Shown here: one piece after another, positions 51,422-63,491 of the stretch
Numbering within the stretch: position 1 is the stretch's first letter
Layout of the letters: every line of letters begins with the position of its first letter
Origin: Macrostomum hystrix
Lineage: Eukaryota; Platyhelminthes; Macrostomidae
Assembly (NCBI GenBank): GCA_950097015.1
Contig: CATNEN010000032.1
Location: forward strand, 1,488,001-1,552,000
Direction: 5' to 3'
DNA length: 64,000 nucleotides
Translations under genes and position numbers: made by a program
Notes under the pieces: model-generated
What the model was told of the DNA's origin: nothing
The model's input: the letters and a program-made list of their open reading frames with translations, nothing else
The model's database searches: none

Positions 51422-54400
51422 TTACACTCTTTTGGATGCCTTCAAGCCTAGCTTGTCAAAACAGGCCTGAAACTGCTCGAATACTTCATCCACTGAGCGA
51501 CTTGCATCTATCTGTGGGCGAGGCAGGAAAATATAAACTTGATCATTCGCTGAAAGAATTGGTCATTCACAAAAGGAATTGGTCATTCGCTGAAGGAATT
51601 GGTCATTCGCTGAAGGAATTGGTCATTCGCTGAAGGAATTGGTCATTCGCTGAAGGAATTGGTCATTTACAAAAGGAAATTGATCATTCACTGAAGGAAT
51701 TGGTCACTCACAAAAGGAATTGGTCATTCGCTGAAGGAGTTTATCATCCACCGAAGGAATTGATCATTCACTGAAGGAATTGATCATTCACTGAAGAAAT
51801 TGGTCACTCACAAAAGGAAATTGATCATTCACTGAAGGAATTGGTCACTCACAAAAGGAAATTAATCATTCACTGAAGGAATTGGTCACTCACAAAAGGA
51901 AATTAATCATTCACTGAAAGAATTGGTCACTCACAAAAGGAAATTGATCATTCACTGAAGGAATTGGTCATTCACTGATGGAATTTATCTTTAACTGAAG
52001 GAATTGATCATTCACTGAAGCAATTGGTCATTCACTGATGGAATTTATCTTTAACTGAAGGAATTGATCATTCACTGAAGGAATTGATCATTCACTGAAA
52101 GAATTGATCATTCACTGAAGGAATTGGTCACTCACAAAAGGAAATTAATCATTCACTGAAGGAATTGGTCATTCACTGATGGAATTTATCTTTAACTGAA
52201 GGAATTGATCATTCACTGAAGCAATTGGTCATTCACTGATGGAATTTATCTTTAACTGAAGGAATTGATCATTCACTGAAGGAATTGATCATTCACTGAA
52301 AGAATTGATCATTCACTGAAGGAATTGGTCACTCACAAAAGGAAATTGATCATTCACTGAAGGAATTGGTCATTCACTGAAGGAATTGGTCACTCACAAA
52401 AGGAAATTAATCATTCACTGAAGGAATTGGTCATTCACTGAAGGAATTGGTCACTCACAAAAGGAAATTAATCATTCACTGAAGGAATTGGTCACTCACA
52501 AAAGGAAATTAATCATTCACTGAAAGAATTGGTCATTCACTGAAGCAATTGGTCATTCACTGATGGAATTTATCTTTAACTGAAGGAATTGATCATTCAC
52601 TGAAGGAATTGATCATTCACTGAAGGAATTGATCATTCACTGAAAGAATTGATCATTCACTGAAGGAATTGGTCACTCACAAAAGGAAATTAATCATTCA
52701 CTGAAGGAATTGGTCACTCACAAAAGGAAATTAATCATTCACTGAAAGAATTGGTCACTCACAAAAGGAAATTGATCATTCACTGAAGGAATTGGTCATT
52801 CACTGATGGAATTTATCTTTAACTGAAGGAATTGATCATTCACTGAAGCAATTGGTCATTCACTGATGGAATTTATCTTTAACTGAAGGAATTGATCATT
52901 CACTGAAGGAATTGATCATTCACTGAAAGAATTGATCATTCACTGAAGGAATTGGTCACTCACAAAAGGAAATTGATCATTCACTGAAGGAATTGGTCAT
53001 TCACTGATGGAATTTATCTTTAACTGAAGGAATTGATCATTCACTGAAGGAATTGGTCATTCACTGATGGAATTTATCTTTAACTGAAGGAATTGATCAT
53101 TCACTGAAGGAATTGGTCATTCACTGAAGAAATTGATCATTCACTGAAAGAATTGGTCACTCACAAAAGGAAATTGATCATTCGCTGAAGGAAATGATAA
53201 TTCAATGAAGGAATTGATCATTCACTGAAGGAATTGATCATTAACTGATGGAATTGATCATTCACCTTGATCAGTTTGCCCTGCTTCTCATAGTGCTCCA
53301 ACACGGGTTTAGTGAGCTCCTGAAAAGTTTTGAAACGTTTCGCAATGCTGTCAGCATTGTCGTCCACTCGTCCGCTAGTCGGGCCCCGCTTCAGCAGCCG
53401 CTGCTTCATGATTTCCTCCGTCAGGTCGAAGTAGATGACCTGGCTGCACGGAGCCAGCTGCTCTTCGAAGGTCACGGCCTGGTCCAGCTCGCGGGGAAAG
53501 CCGTCAACAAGGAAGGCAGGCGATTCCTTTGCGACGGCTGCCATGGCTCGGCGGAGAAGGTCGACCACGACCTTAAATGGGACGAGCTCGCCACGCCGCA
53601 TGGTCTCGCGCAGCTTCTTGTCGGAGTCAGAAGCCTGACGAATCAGATCGCCCGTCGACAAGTGAATCAGGCCATAGACAGCTGACATCCGCTTGCACTG
53701 AGTGCTCTTGCCACTGCCTGGACCGCCTAGACGAAAAAGTCGGATCGAACACACCGATCTCAGAATTTCAGTCACAGACACCCCAATCTACGGCAACTCA
53801 GTCACAGAAACACCAATCTACAGAAGCTCAGTCACAGACACACCAATCTACAGAAGCTCAGTCACAGACACACCAATCTACAGCAACTCAACCACAGACA
53901 CACCAATCTACAGCAACTCAGCCACAGACACACCAATCTACAGCAACTCAGCCACAGACACACCAATCTACAGCAACTCAGCCACAGACACACCAATCTA
54001 CAGCAACTCAACCACAGACACGCCAATCTACAGCAACTCAACCACAGACACACCAATCTACAGCAACTCAACCACAGACACACCAATCTACAGCAACTCA
54101 GCCACAGACACACCAATCTACAGCAACTCAGCCACAGACACACCAATCTACAGCAACTCAGCCACAGACACACCAATCTACAGCAACTCAGCCACAGACA
54201 CACCAATCTACAGCAACTCAGCCACAGACACACCAATCTACAGCAACTCAGCCACAGACACACCAATCTACAGCAACTCAGCCACAGACGCCTAAATTCA
54301 AGCTCACTTAATTGAGTGAGAAATGAATGCGTGGCGATTTTCAAATAACTCACCAAGGACAAAAAAAACTGTTGAATTTTTTAAGTTCGGGCTTTCGAGA

Positions 54401-54503
54401 GCTGAAAATGTTAAAGATTAGACATTTTAATTGACCAGATTTCGTCACAAAAAGTCGAAGGAGCTTACTGCAAGTACTTTAACGATGTCTTACCTTTAGC
54501 CAT
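51422..54503 (-). CDS. AK1: Adenylate kinase 1
   Basis: Cytosolic phosphotransferase interconverting ATP + AMP and 2 ADP. Minus exons 54503-54494 (ATG plus ten bases), 54401-54354, 53726-53266 and 51511-51422 join with phases 1, 1 and 0 to 202 residues, close to the usual ~194. Seen in order: STVFFVLGGPGSGKS (beta-1 and P-loop, split by intron 2 inside Gly-Gly), HLSTGDLIR and the AMP-site helix, FLVDGFPRELDQA, the short-LID block RGPTSGRVDDN with its catalytic arginines, and C-terminal SVDEVFEQFQACFDKLG. Val in SGRVDDN and the overall pattern favour AK1 over UMP-CMP kinase. A poly(A) signal AATAAA lies on the minus strand near 51326-51331. Intron 3 (51512-53265) is nearly all minisatellite beginning at the donor; intron 2 holds a 30-bp array. 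Confidence 0.95.
51540..53263. repeat. 20-bp minisatellite with higher-order structure, AK1 intron 3
   Basis: Three unit types alternate: GGAATTGATCATTCACTGAA, GGAATTGGTCACTCACAAAA and GGAATTTATCTTTAACTGAT-like. Blocks of several units recur, for example around 51960-52100 and 52160-52300. On the gene strand the array starts with the donor GTGAATGATC at 53265. Confidence 0.97.
53762..54292. repeat. 30-bp minisatellite in AK1 intron 2
   Basis: About 18 units of CAGCAACTCAGCCACAGACA plus CACCAATCTA. Open frames on both strands are artefacts. Confidence 0.96.
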
Positions 54504-54918
54504 TGAAAATTAAAGTTAGCGGCTGTAGATAGCAAAAATTTTATCCGACAATTTATTCTAATTTTAAATTTAGAAAACAAATCTGCGACTAGAAAGCCAG
54601 TTCAAGCCATGGACAAAACTAATGGCTATTGGCAAAACTGACAACTAGCATAATTTGGGGAAGCTTCGAATCGCGAGTTTATTTGTTAATAAAAAGTGTA
54701 ATAAAAAGCACTGCTCCGCAGTTATAGTGTCACTGATTCATGCTTCAATATAGGAAACTCCTTCTCTAGAAGTAAAAGGGAGGTGAAGCTTTAAAAGTAA
54801 AGAATGAATATGTGCTAGTCGCAAATATGCGTTGAAACGATTACAACACGATTAGTCATTTCACTTGGGAACGAACGCATGTTGGATAGCAAAAAAGGGA
54901 AGACTTTTTCTGGCGAGA
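54504..54918. other. 5' flank of AK1
   Basis: AT-rich. On the minus strand CTATCTACAG ends about 22 nt before the AK1 ATG. Confidence 0.45.
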
Positions 54919-54919
54919 A

Positions 54920-55098
54920 GAGGCGTGAGGTGGGTGATGGCGTGAGGTGGGTGATGGCGTGAGGTGGGTGATGGCGTGAGGTGGGTGATGGCGTGAGGTG
55001 GGTGATGGCGTGAGGTGGGTGATGGCGTGAAGTGGGTGATGGCGTGGGGTGGGTGATGGCGTGAGGTGGGTGATTGCGTGAGGTGGGTGATGGTGGCG
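54920..55098. repeat. 17-bp minisatellite (about 10 units)
   Basis: Unit GCGTGAGGTGGGTGATG, in the short interval between AK1 and the Neto-like gene. Confidence 0.95.
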
Positions 55099-55274
55099 TA
55101 TGGGGCATTATATGAATTTACCGAAATCCGGTGTATTGAATATTTGGCTAATTATGTTGCCCCTTCTTAGCCTCTTTTTCATAGAAACATGATTTAAACT
55201 CAGAGGAATTCTTTTCAAGGGGCACTTAAACTTGAAAGTAAATATTTGCCACCATGAAAGCATTTGCTGGGCGC

Positions 55275-58200
55275 TCAGGCCTGAAATACTCGTCTAACTG
55301 ATGTCGCTGATCGCCAAGATTCTCGCGACAGTTGCTGCTGAAGGAGCGGCGGTGGCGGCGGCCTTAGAGGCATGGCAAGGGACGCTGAATCAATTGAGTT
55401 GGCTGAGAACAGGAATCTTGTTGGCAGAGGCGTCGGCGTTGTGGCCTCCAGCTGCAGTGGCGGCAGTGCCGTCTGTTGCAATCGACGCAGCGACAGGCTG
55501 GCAGTCAGCGGCGGCAGCGGTGACGGCGGTCGCTGAGAGAACTTCGCCTCCGACACCAGCTGGATGGAACCGTTGGCGTCAGCTGCGGGAATGTCGGCGA
55601 TGCCCGGCTGCTCCTGCCGTTGACGGTGTCGGCGAACTCGTCGGAGGTGGCAGAAGAAGCTGAGCAGGGCAGCGGAGGCGATGGCGCCTCCGAGGATGCC
55701 CAGGATGACAGCGTGACGGCCCTCGTCGCCTGTCGACTTGCCCGCGGAGGGCAATTTTGCGTCTCCGTCAGCTTCGGGACTGGCGGACGCCGCTGCGAGA
55801 TAAAATATTGATACTCGCATTGGGATATGGTCTCATTAGGGTTGGGAGCTGGTCTCATTGTGAGTGAGAGCTGGTCTCATTGTGAGTGAGAGCTGGTCTC
55901 ATTGTGGTTGGGAGCTGGTCTCATTGTGGTTGGGAGCTGGTCTCATTGTGGTTGGGAGCTGGTCTCATTGTGGTTGGGAGCTGGTCTCATTGTGGTTGGG
56001 AGCTGGTCTCATTGTGGTTGGGAGCTGGTCTCATTGTGGTTGGGAGCTGGTCTCATTGTGGTTGGGAGCTGGTCCCATTGTGAGTGAGAGCTGGTCTCAT
56101 TGTGATTGGGAGCTGGTCTCATTGTGAGTGAGAGCTGGTCTCATTGTGGTTGGGAGCTGGTCTCATTGTGAGTGAGAGCTGGTCTCATTGTGAGTGAGAG
56201 CTGGTCTCATTGTGAGTGAGAGCTGGTCTGATACAGAAGTGCAGATACTCAGAGACGTGATGATCGCACATTTTTCTTTGGGATCATTTTGGTTTAAAAC
56301 GCCTCAGGGAGCTGCTTGACCTCCGGCTTTGTATTATTCCTCGCACAGGGTCAGTGTTAATCTCAGCAATGAGTCGCTAATGGGACTAGACTCAAACTAG
56401 ACTCAAGAGATGGAGCCATGATAGGGCTTCAAGGAATATTTTTCGACGACTTTTTTGCTGCTGGGAAAGAAAGAGAATGTGGATTAAGGGATCAGGATGC
56501 GAGGGATTCTGATGAGAAAATTCACTTAGCCATACACAAGCTAATTAATGCGCATATTATTAATTAACATAACTTATGCTGCCTCTCTTCAGAGAGCATA
56601 CATGCAATACATGCTCAGCTACTGAATAATGCTGGGAGATATGCTGTCGCAGCATACAAGAGTCCAGTTTGCAAGGAGACCACTATAGAACATTTAGTAC
56701 ACTATTATGAGGCTGCTGAGAAGCTAGACCCCTAGAAATAAGTGCGACCCAGTCTGCATGACCCAGGCTGCATGACCCAATCAGCATGAACCAGTCATCA
56801 TGACCCAATCAGCATGACCCAATCAGCATGAACCAGTCAGCATGACCCAATCATCATGACCCAATCAGCATTAAACCAGTCAGCATGACCCAATCATCAT
56901 GACCCAGTCAGCATGACCCAATCATCATGACCCAATCAGCTGGAACAAGTCATCATGACCCAATCAGCATGAACCAGTCAGCATGACCCAATCATCATGA
57001 CCCAATCAGCATGAACCAGTCAGGATGACCCAATCAGCATGACCCAATCATCATGACCTAATCAGCATGACCCAGTCAACATGACCCAATTATCATGACC
57101 CAATCAGCAAGACCCAGTCTGCATGACCCAATCAGCATGACCCAATCAGCATGAACCAGTCAGCATGACCCAATCATCATGATCCAATCAGCATGAACAG
57201 TCAGGATGACCCAATCAGCATGACCCAATCAGCATGACCCAGTCAGCATGACCCAATCATCATTACCCAATCAGCATGACCCAGTCTGCATGACCCAATC
57301 ATCATGACCCAATCAGCATGACCCAATCATCATTACCCAATCAGCATGACCCAGTCTGCATGACCCAATCATCATGACCCAATCAGCATGAACCAGTCAG
57401 GATGACCCAATCAGCATGACCCAATCATCATGACCCAATCAGCAAGACCCAGTCTGCATGACCCAATCATCATGACCCAATCAGCATGACCCAGTCTGCA
57501 TGACCCAATCATCATGACCCAATCAGCATGAACCAATCAGCATGACCCAGTCAGCATGACCCAATCAGCATGACCCAGTCTGCATGACCCAATCAGCAAG
57601 ACCCAGTCTGCATGACCCAATCATCATGACCCAATCAGCAAGATCTAGTCTGCATGACCCAATCAGCATGACCCAATCAGCATGAACCAGTCAGGATGAC
57701 CCAATCAGCCTGACCCAGTCAGCATGACCCAATCATCATGACCCAATCAGCATGACCCAGTCAGCATGACCCAATCATCATGACCCAATCAGCATGAACC
57801 AGTCAGGATGACCCAATCAGCAAGACTTAATCAGCCTGACCCAGCCGGCATGACCCAATCACCTGTGTCGCCGATGCCAACCCAGCCGGGGCAGTCGGGT
57901 CCCTCGTCCTCGCCGTAAGGACAGTTGGCGTAGCCGTTGCAGCGTAGCCGTGAGTCGACGCACTGTCCGGATCCGCAGTCAAACTCCGTGTCGGAATGGC
58001 ACTGACCTGGGGGCAGTATAAAAGTACATTGTGCTCTCATGGCTGCCTTAGTTAACCCACAGAGCCAATTCGTTAATGCTTTGGCCATTCCCAGCGTGAT
58101 TAAATAAGCCAGTTTTAACTAAAAGTGCAGGCGCAGCTACCATCGCTGCTAGCCAAATTTGTCAAACACGAAAAATAGCATTTGTTGGTTCTATTTGATT

Positions 58201-58320
58201 TCACCTTGCCTTCAAATCCACAGGCTGGCTCGCTTCTGGGGAGTGTAAACACACCCACCTTAGATCAGGAATTTGTTTGACAACAGTAGACAGACACATA
58301 CGATTCAAACAATAGAAGCT

Positions 58321-58356
<36 letters not shown>

Positions 58357-61300
58357 TTGTCTTAGAGGCGAGTTGTCAAAGAAAGTGCACATCAGTTTGA
58401 ATAGCAAGGAAAAGCAGTTTAATAAGAAGAAAAAGTCAGAAAATAGTGTGAAAATCAAATCTAGCATGAATGTACAAGTTTCAGCCTTTTAATATTGCGT
58501 CTGTTGATGGAACAGCTGAACTGCACCCTTTTGAACAATACAATGACTAACAACCCACCTCCCTTTTCCATATATCCCGTTCCACAACCCCACCTCCCTT
58601 TACCATCTATCCTTTTCTAGAACCCCATCTCCCTTTCCTCTCTATCCCTTTCTAGAACCCCATCTCCCTTTCCTCTCTATCCCTTTTAGAACCCCATCTC
58701 CCTTTCCTCTCTATCCCTTTCTAGAACCCCATCTCCCTTTCCTCTCTATCCCTTTCTAGAACCCCATCTCCCTTTCCTCTCTATCCCTTTCTAGAACCCC
58801 ATCTCCCTTTCCTCTCTATCCCTTTCTAGAACCCCATCTCCCTTTCCTCTCTATCCCTTTCTAGAACCCCATTTCCATTTCCTCTCTATCCCTTTCTAGA
58901 ACCCCATCTCCCTTTCCTCTCTATCACTTTCTAGAACCCCATCTCCCTTTCCTCTCTATCCCTTTCTAGAACCCCATCTCCCTTTCCTCTCTATCCCTTT
59001 CTAGAACCCCATCTCCCTTTCCTCTCTATCACTTTCTAGAACCCCATCTCCCTTTCCTCTCTATCCCTTTCTAGAACCCCATCTCCCTTTCCTCTCTATC
59101 CCTTTCTAGAACCCCATCTCCCTTTCCTCTCTATCACTTTCTAGAACCCCATCTCCCTTTCCTCTCTATCCCTTTCTAGAACCCCATCTCCCTTTCCTCT
59201 CTATCCCTTTCTAGAACCCCATCTCCCTTTCCTCTCTATCACTTTCTAGAACCCCATCTCCCTTTCCTCTCTATCCCTTTCTAGAACCCCATCTCCCTTT
59301 CCTCTCTATCCTGTTCTACAACCCCACCTCCTTTTCCTCTCTATCCTGTTCTACAACCCCACCTCCTTTTCCTCTCTATCCCTTTCTACAACCCCACCTT
59401 CCTTTCCTCTCTATCCCGTTCTACAATCCCACCTCGCTTTCCTCTCTATCCCTTTCTAGAACCCCATCTCCCTTTCCTCTCTATCACTTTCTAGAACCCC
59501 ATCTCCCTTTCCTCTCTATCCTGTTCTACAACCCCACCTCCTTTTCCTCTCTATCCTGTTCTACAACCCCACCTCCTTTTCCTCTCTATCCCTTTCTACA
59601 ACCCCACCTTCCTTTCCTCTCTATCCCGTTCTACAACCCCATCTCCCTTTTCCCTCTATCCCATTCCAAACCCCCCCGCCCATCACAGTCCCAGTCCTCA
59701 CCGATTCTAACTGCAGTGATGGCAAGGCGAAAGACGGGCAGGTGATTAACGTTCTTGGCGGTGGCCCTGATGACAGCTCGGCCTGTGTTCGCCAGCAGAG
59801 TCCAGCGAGGCGGCGAGGCGCCGATGTTGGTGCAGTCTGGCTTGAAGTCCTTCCGCTGCCTGTCGGCCGATGTGAAACCGTCGAATACGGAAATGGCGTT
59901 GGCGTGGCACTGGCCTTCGCGTAGGAACTGGGCAGTTGCTATGGCGACGAGAATCTGGCGTGAGTTTTTGTTATAACAGCTTTTTCCTTTATGAGAAGAA
60001 TTAGTAAAAATTGTTTTATTACAGTAGTTATAAACTGTATATTTTTTATCGCTATTGTCAGTAACTTTGAGTACTGCTCAAAGCCTCACCCTGGTATCCT
60101 CGCGCAGTGCTGAGAACTCGGCTGTACAGTCCACAGCTGCCTCCTTCTGAGCGCTGGACTCAACAAGTGACTCGAAATGCCGACTAGTGAGCAACTGCTG
60201 CCGCCCAGAGTGGACCCGGAATCTGAGACGGCACTCTGCAGGCGGCAGTGTTTGGTGTTGATGGCATAACGCAAGATTGAATTTCTACAGAGTTCACCGT
60301 CACTATTTACAGAGTCTGTTGTCACTGTTTACAGAGTCTGTTGTCACTGTTTACAGAGTCTGTTGTCACTGTTTACAGAGTCTGTTGTCACTGTTTACAG
60401 AGTCTGTTGTCACTGTTTACAGAGCCTGTTGTCGCTGTTTACAGAGCCTGTTGTCGATGTTTACAGAGCCTGTTGTCGCTGTTTAAAGAGTCTGTAGTTC
60501 CTATTTACAGAGTCTGTAGTTCCTATTTACAGAGTCTGTAATTCCTATTTACAGAGTCTGTAGTTCCTATTTACAGAGCCTGTAGTTCCTATTTACAGAG
60601 TCTGTAGTTCCAATTTACAGAGTCTGTAGTTTCTGTTTACAGAGCCTGTAGTTCCTATTTACAGAGTCTGTAGTTCCTTAATTTAATTTATTTCATGTTT
60701 CAAACTAGACAGCAATCAAAAGTAGTTTCGAGTCTTAGTCAAAAAGTGCACCAGTGCGCTGCTGTAGTGGCAGCTGTACTACAGACAGGCACACACGCGC
60801 GCATGGATGATATGCAAGAAAGCAATTAAAAAGCCAGAGCCATCCAGGCAGGACATTTTGAGTGTAAGCGCGTAACACTATCTAGAACTCCAAATTCAGG
60901 GCCAGGCAACTCAGTGACTCCCCGTAAGACTATTGTCGACTTTTCTGTCGACTATTAGTCTCCACTGCCCCTCCCCCCAGGGCAGGTGGTTTTTCTGCTG
61001 TACAATCAGGAACTGAGAGCATAGATTCCTCACTTACAGACAATAGACTGCATGTGGTCTGGCTGCTGCTGCTGAATATCTCAAGGGCGAGAAGCCCGCT
61101 CGTTCCCTACCCTCTGGCATGAGGGTTGTGTCTCGCTAGCCCAAAACAGCAAATGAAGAATTTCTAATTTAAAAAGAATACTGAGCAGCTTGAGTATGTT
61201 CTCAAATTCATATCCCAATTCGATATTGCTAGCCAGCATAGAAAAAATGCTGTGCCTTGTCAGTCACTATTTAATTTTAAAGTACTCTTCCCTTAAACTT

Positions 61301-63471
61301 CAGGCTTACCTACCATGCCATTAGAAATTTATAAACTAGAGTGAAAAAAGTATTTATAAGATCTCTCTGCACATCTACCATGGAATCCAGCTAGATCTCC
61401 CATCAAATCCAGCTAGATCTCCCACCATATCCAGCTAGATCTCCCATCAAATCTAGCTAGATCTCCCATCAAATCTAGCTAGATCTCCCATCAAATCCAG
61501 CTAGATTTCCCATCAAATCCAGCTAGATTTCCCATCAAATCCAGCTAAATCTCCCATCAAATCCAGCTAGATCTCCCATCAAATCCAGCTAGATCTCCCA
61601 TCAAATCCAGCTAGATCTCCCACCATATCCAGCTAGATCTCCCATCAAATCTAGCTAGATCTCCCATCAAATCTAGCTAGATTTCCCATCAAATCCAGCT
61701 AAATCTCCCATCAAATCCAGCTAGATCTCCCATCAAATCCAGCTAGATCTCCCATCAAATCCAGCTAGATCTCCCATCAAATCCAGCTAGATCTCCCACC
61801 ATATCCAGCTAGATCTCCCATCAAATCCAGCTAGATCTCCCATCAAATCCAGCTAGATTTCCCATCAAATCCAGCTAGATTTCCCATCAAATCCAGCTAG
61901 ATCTCCCACCATATCCAGCTAGATCTCCTATCAAATCCAGCTAAATCTCCTATCAAATCCAGCTAAATCTCCTATCAAATCCAGCTAGATTTCCCATCAA
62001 ATCCAGCTAGATCTCCCATCAAATCCAGCTAGATCTCCCACCATATCCAGCTAGATCTCCCATCAAATCCAGCTAGATCTCCCACCATGTCCAGCTAGAT
62101 CTCCTATCAAATCCAGCTAGATCTCCCACCATATCCAGCTAGATCTCCTATCAAATCCAGCTAGATCTCCCTCCATATCCAGCTAGATCTCCCATCAAAT
62201 CTAGCTAGATCTCCCACCATATCCAGCTAGATCTCCCACCATATCCAGCTAGATCTCCCATCAAATCTAGCTAGATCTCCCACCATATCCAGCTAGATCT
62301 CCTATCAAATCCAGCTAGATCTCTTACCATATCCAGCTAGATCTCCCATCAAATCCAGCTAGATCTCCCAACATATCCAGCTAGATCTCCGATCAAATCC
62401 AGATAGATCTCCCATCAAATCCAGCTAGATCTCCCATCAAATCCAGCTAGATCTCCCATCAAATCCAGATATATCTCCCATCAAATCCAGCTAGATCTCC
62501 CATCAAATCCAGCTAGATCTCCCATCAAATCCAGCTAGATCTCCCATCAAATCCAGCTAGATCTCCCATCAAATCCAGCTAGATCTCCCATCAAATCCAG
62601 CTAGATCTCCCATCAAATCCAGCTAGATCTCCCATCAAATCCAGCTAGATCTCCCATCAAATCCAGCTAGATCACTCACCGGCAGCCGAAGGTGGCGGTA
62701 GTGTAGCCAAGGTGACAAAGCGGTAAGCAAGCCTTAGTCCCTGGTGCGTGATGATTTCATCCGAGTGAAATCTCAGCCACAGAAATCTGCCCGATGACAG
62801 AATCGGACGGGCCTCTGGCGCGGAGACTGTCGCCGCTGATTGGCCCGACTTTGGCCGCCATTCGCCGCAGAGCCGGCCGTCTCGACCGTCTGGCAGACCG
62901 GGCAGAGGCGGCGAGAAGCCGAAGGGACCGTCGCGAATCTCCAAATAGTCGTTTCGACAGTCAGTGCTTCTCTCAATCAGGTAGGTGGACCGCTGGAAGT
63001 CCAGCTCGATGCGCTGATTGGGCGAGCCTGGCATCGGGACATCGGGACAATGGGCATTTCCGATGGAGTAATGGAGAGCTCCAATTGAGTGACTTGTTCA
63101 TTAAAAATTTTCATTTAATAAATAACACTAAAGGTGTTTTCAACTGACCTTGAATGACCTTAATACAGTCCGCATCATTGGGATACTCGGCCGGGTATCG
63201 AGGCGATGAAAAATAGAAATAATTTTCCGTTGAGCTTTGGCTGCCGATGAAATCTGAGCAAATTGGTGGCTGAAGCGGCAGGGTGCCTGAGGGTGTCCAG
63301 ATTGATAGGTCTATGAGTAATTTAAATCATCGAAACCGTTAATGAGTTAATCTAAAGTTACAGATCTCCCAGCTGCTAAGGGGATATGATGTCTTAACTC
63401 ACCGCTAATTCTGGCTTCGAAAATTGTTGCCATGGAAACCAATACGGCGACACTTTGTACAAGTCTTGCAA
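55275..63471 (-). CDS. NETO: Neto-like CUB-CUB-LDLa transmembrane protein (5' end missing)
   Basis: Type I membrane protein; Neto proteins are auxiliary subunits of kainate-type glutamate receptors. Minus exons 63471-63403, 63310-63149, 63027-62680, 60235-60090, 59954-59702, 58006-57863 and 55792-55275 join in consistent phase to 545 visible residues. Order: hydrophobic signal-like exon (LVQSVAVLVSMATIF); CUB1 with SSPRYPAEYP, then DYLEIRDGPFGFSP and SSGRFLWLRF, two blocks near-identical to vertebrate NETO CUB1; CUB2 starting ECRLRF, with QCHANAISVFDG; LDLa with FDCGSGQCVDSRLRCNG and CPYGEDEGPDC; a helix AVILGILGGAIASAALLSFF followed by RRVRRHRQR and a ~140-residue cytoplasmic tail. This is exactly the Neto layout and size. 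The start codon lies beyond the window or in an unidentified exon within the 63490-64000 flank. CUB1 has a Pro/Gly insert and an Ala-rich stretch. Confidence 0.9.
55825..56232. repeat. 22-bp minisatellite before the Neto TM exon
   Basis: About 18 units of GGGAGCTGGTCTCATTGTGG plus TT, alternating with GTGAGTGAGAGCTGG variants. It ends about 30 bp from the TM-exon acceptor. Confidence 0.95.
56233..56735. other. Unique part of a Neto intron
   Basis: No exon recognised. Confidence 0.45.
56738..57862. repeat. 14-bp minisatellite starting at the Neto LDLa donor
   Basis: About 80 units of CATGACCCAATCAG or CATGACCCAGTCAG. On the gene strand the donor G|GTGATTGGGTCATGC opens the array directly after the LDLa exon (57863). 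Confidence 0.96.
58007..58550. other. Unique part of a Neto intron with an AGC microsatellite
   Basis: (AGC)n of about 12 triplets at 58320-58356; otherwise nothing supported. Confidence 0.6.
58555..59670. repeat. 35-bp minisatellite in a Neto intron (about 31 units)
   Basis: Unit CTTTCTAGAACCCCATCTCC then CTTTCCTCTCTATCC. A five-unit block with CTGTTCTACAACCCC occurs twice (59310-59430 and 59520-59640), showing block duplication. It ends about 30 bp from the CUB2b donor. Confidence 0.96.
60285..60680. repeat. 22-bp minisatellite before Neto CUB2
   Basis: About 18 units of TTTACAGAGTCTGTTGTCAC plus TG, later TAGTTCCTA variants. It lies 50 bp upstream (gene sense) of the CUB2 exon acceptor. 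Confidence 0.95.
60681..61370. other. Unique part of a Neto intron
   Basis: About 700 bp of the intron between CUB1 and CUB2; no exon seen. Confidence 0.5.
61374..62674. repeat. 22-bp minisatellite (about 59 units) at the Neto CUB1 donor
   Basis: Unit TCTCCCATCAAATCCAGCTA plus GA, with CACCATATCC variants. On the gene strand it starts six bases after the donor GTGAGT (62679). Confidence 0.97.
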
Positions 63472-63491
63472 CTAAAATAGTTTAAAAAGCT

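Noticed and set aside
53218-53781. UMP-CMP kinase
   Set aside because: LID block RGPTSGRVDDN, the C-terminal exon and overall pattern fit adenylate kinase 1 better.
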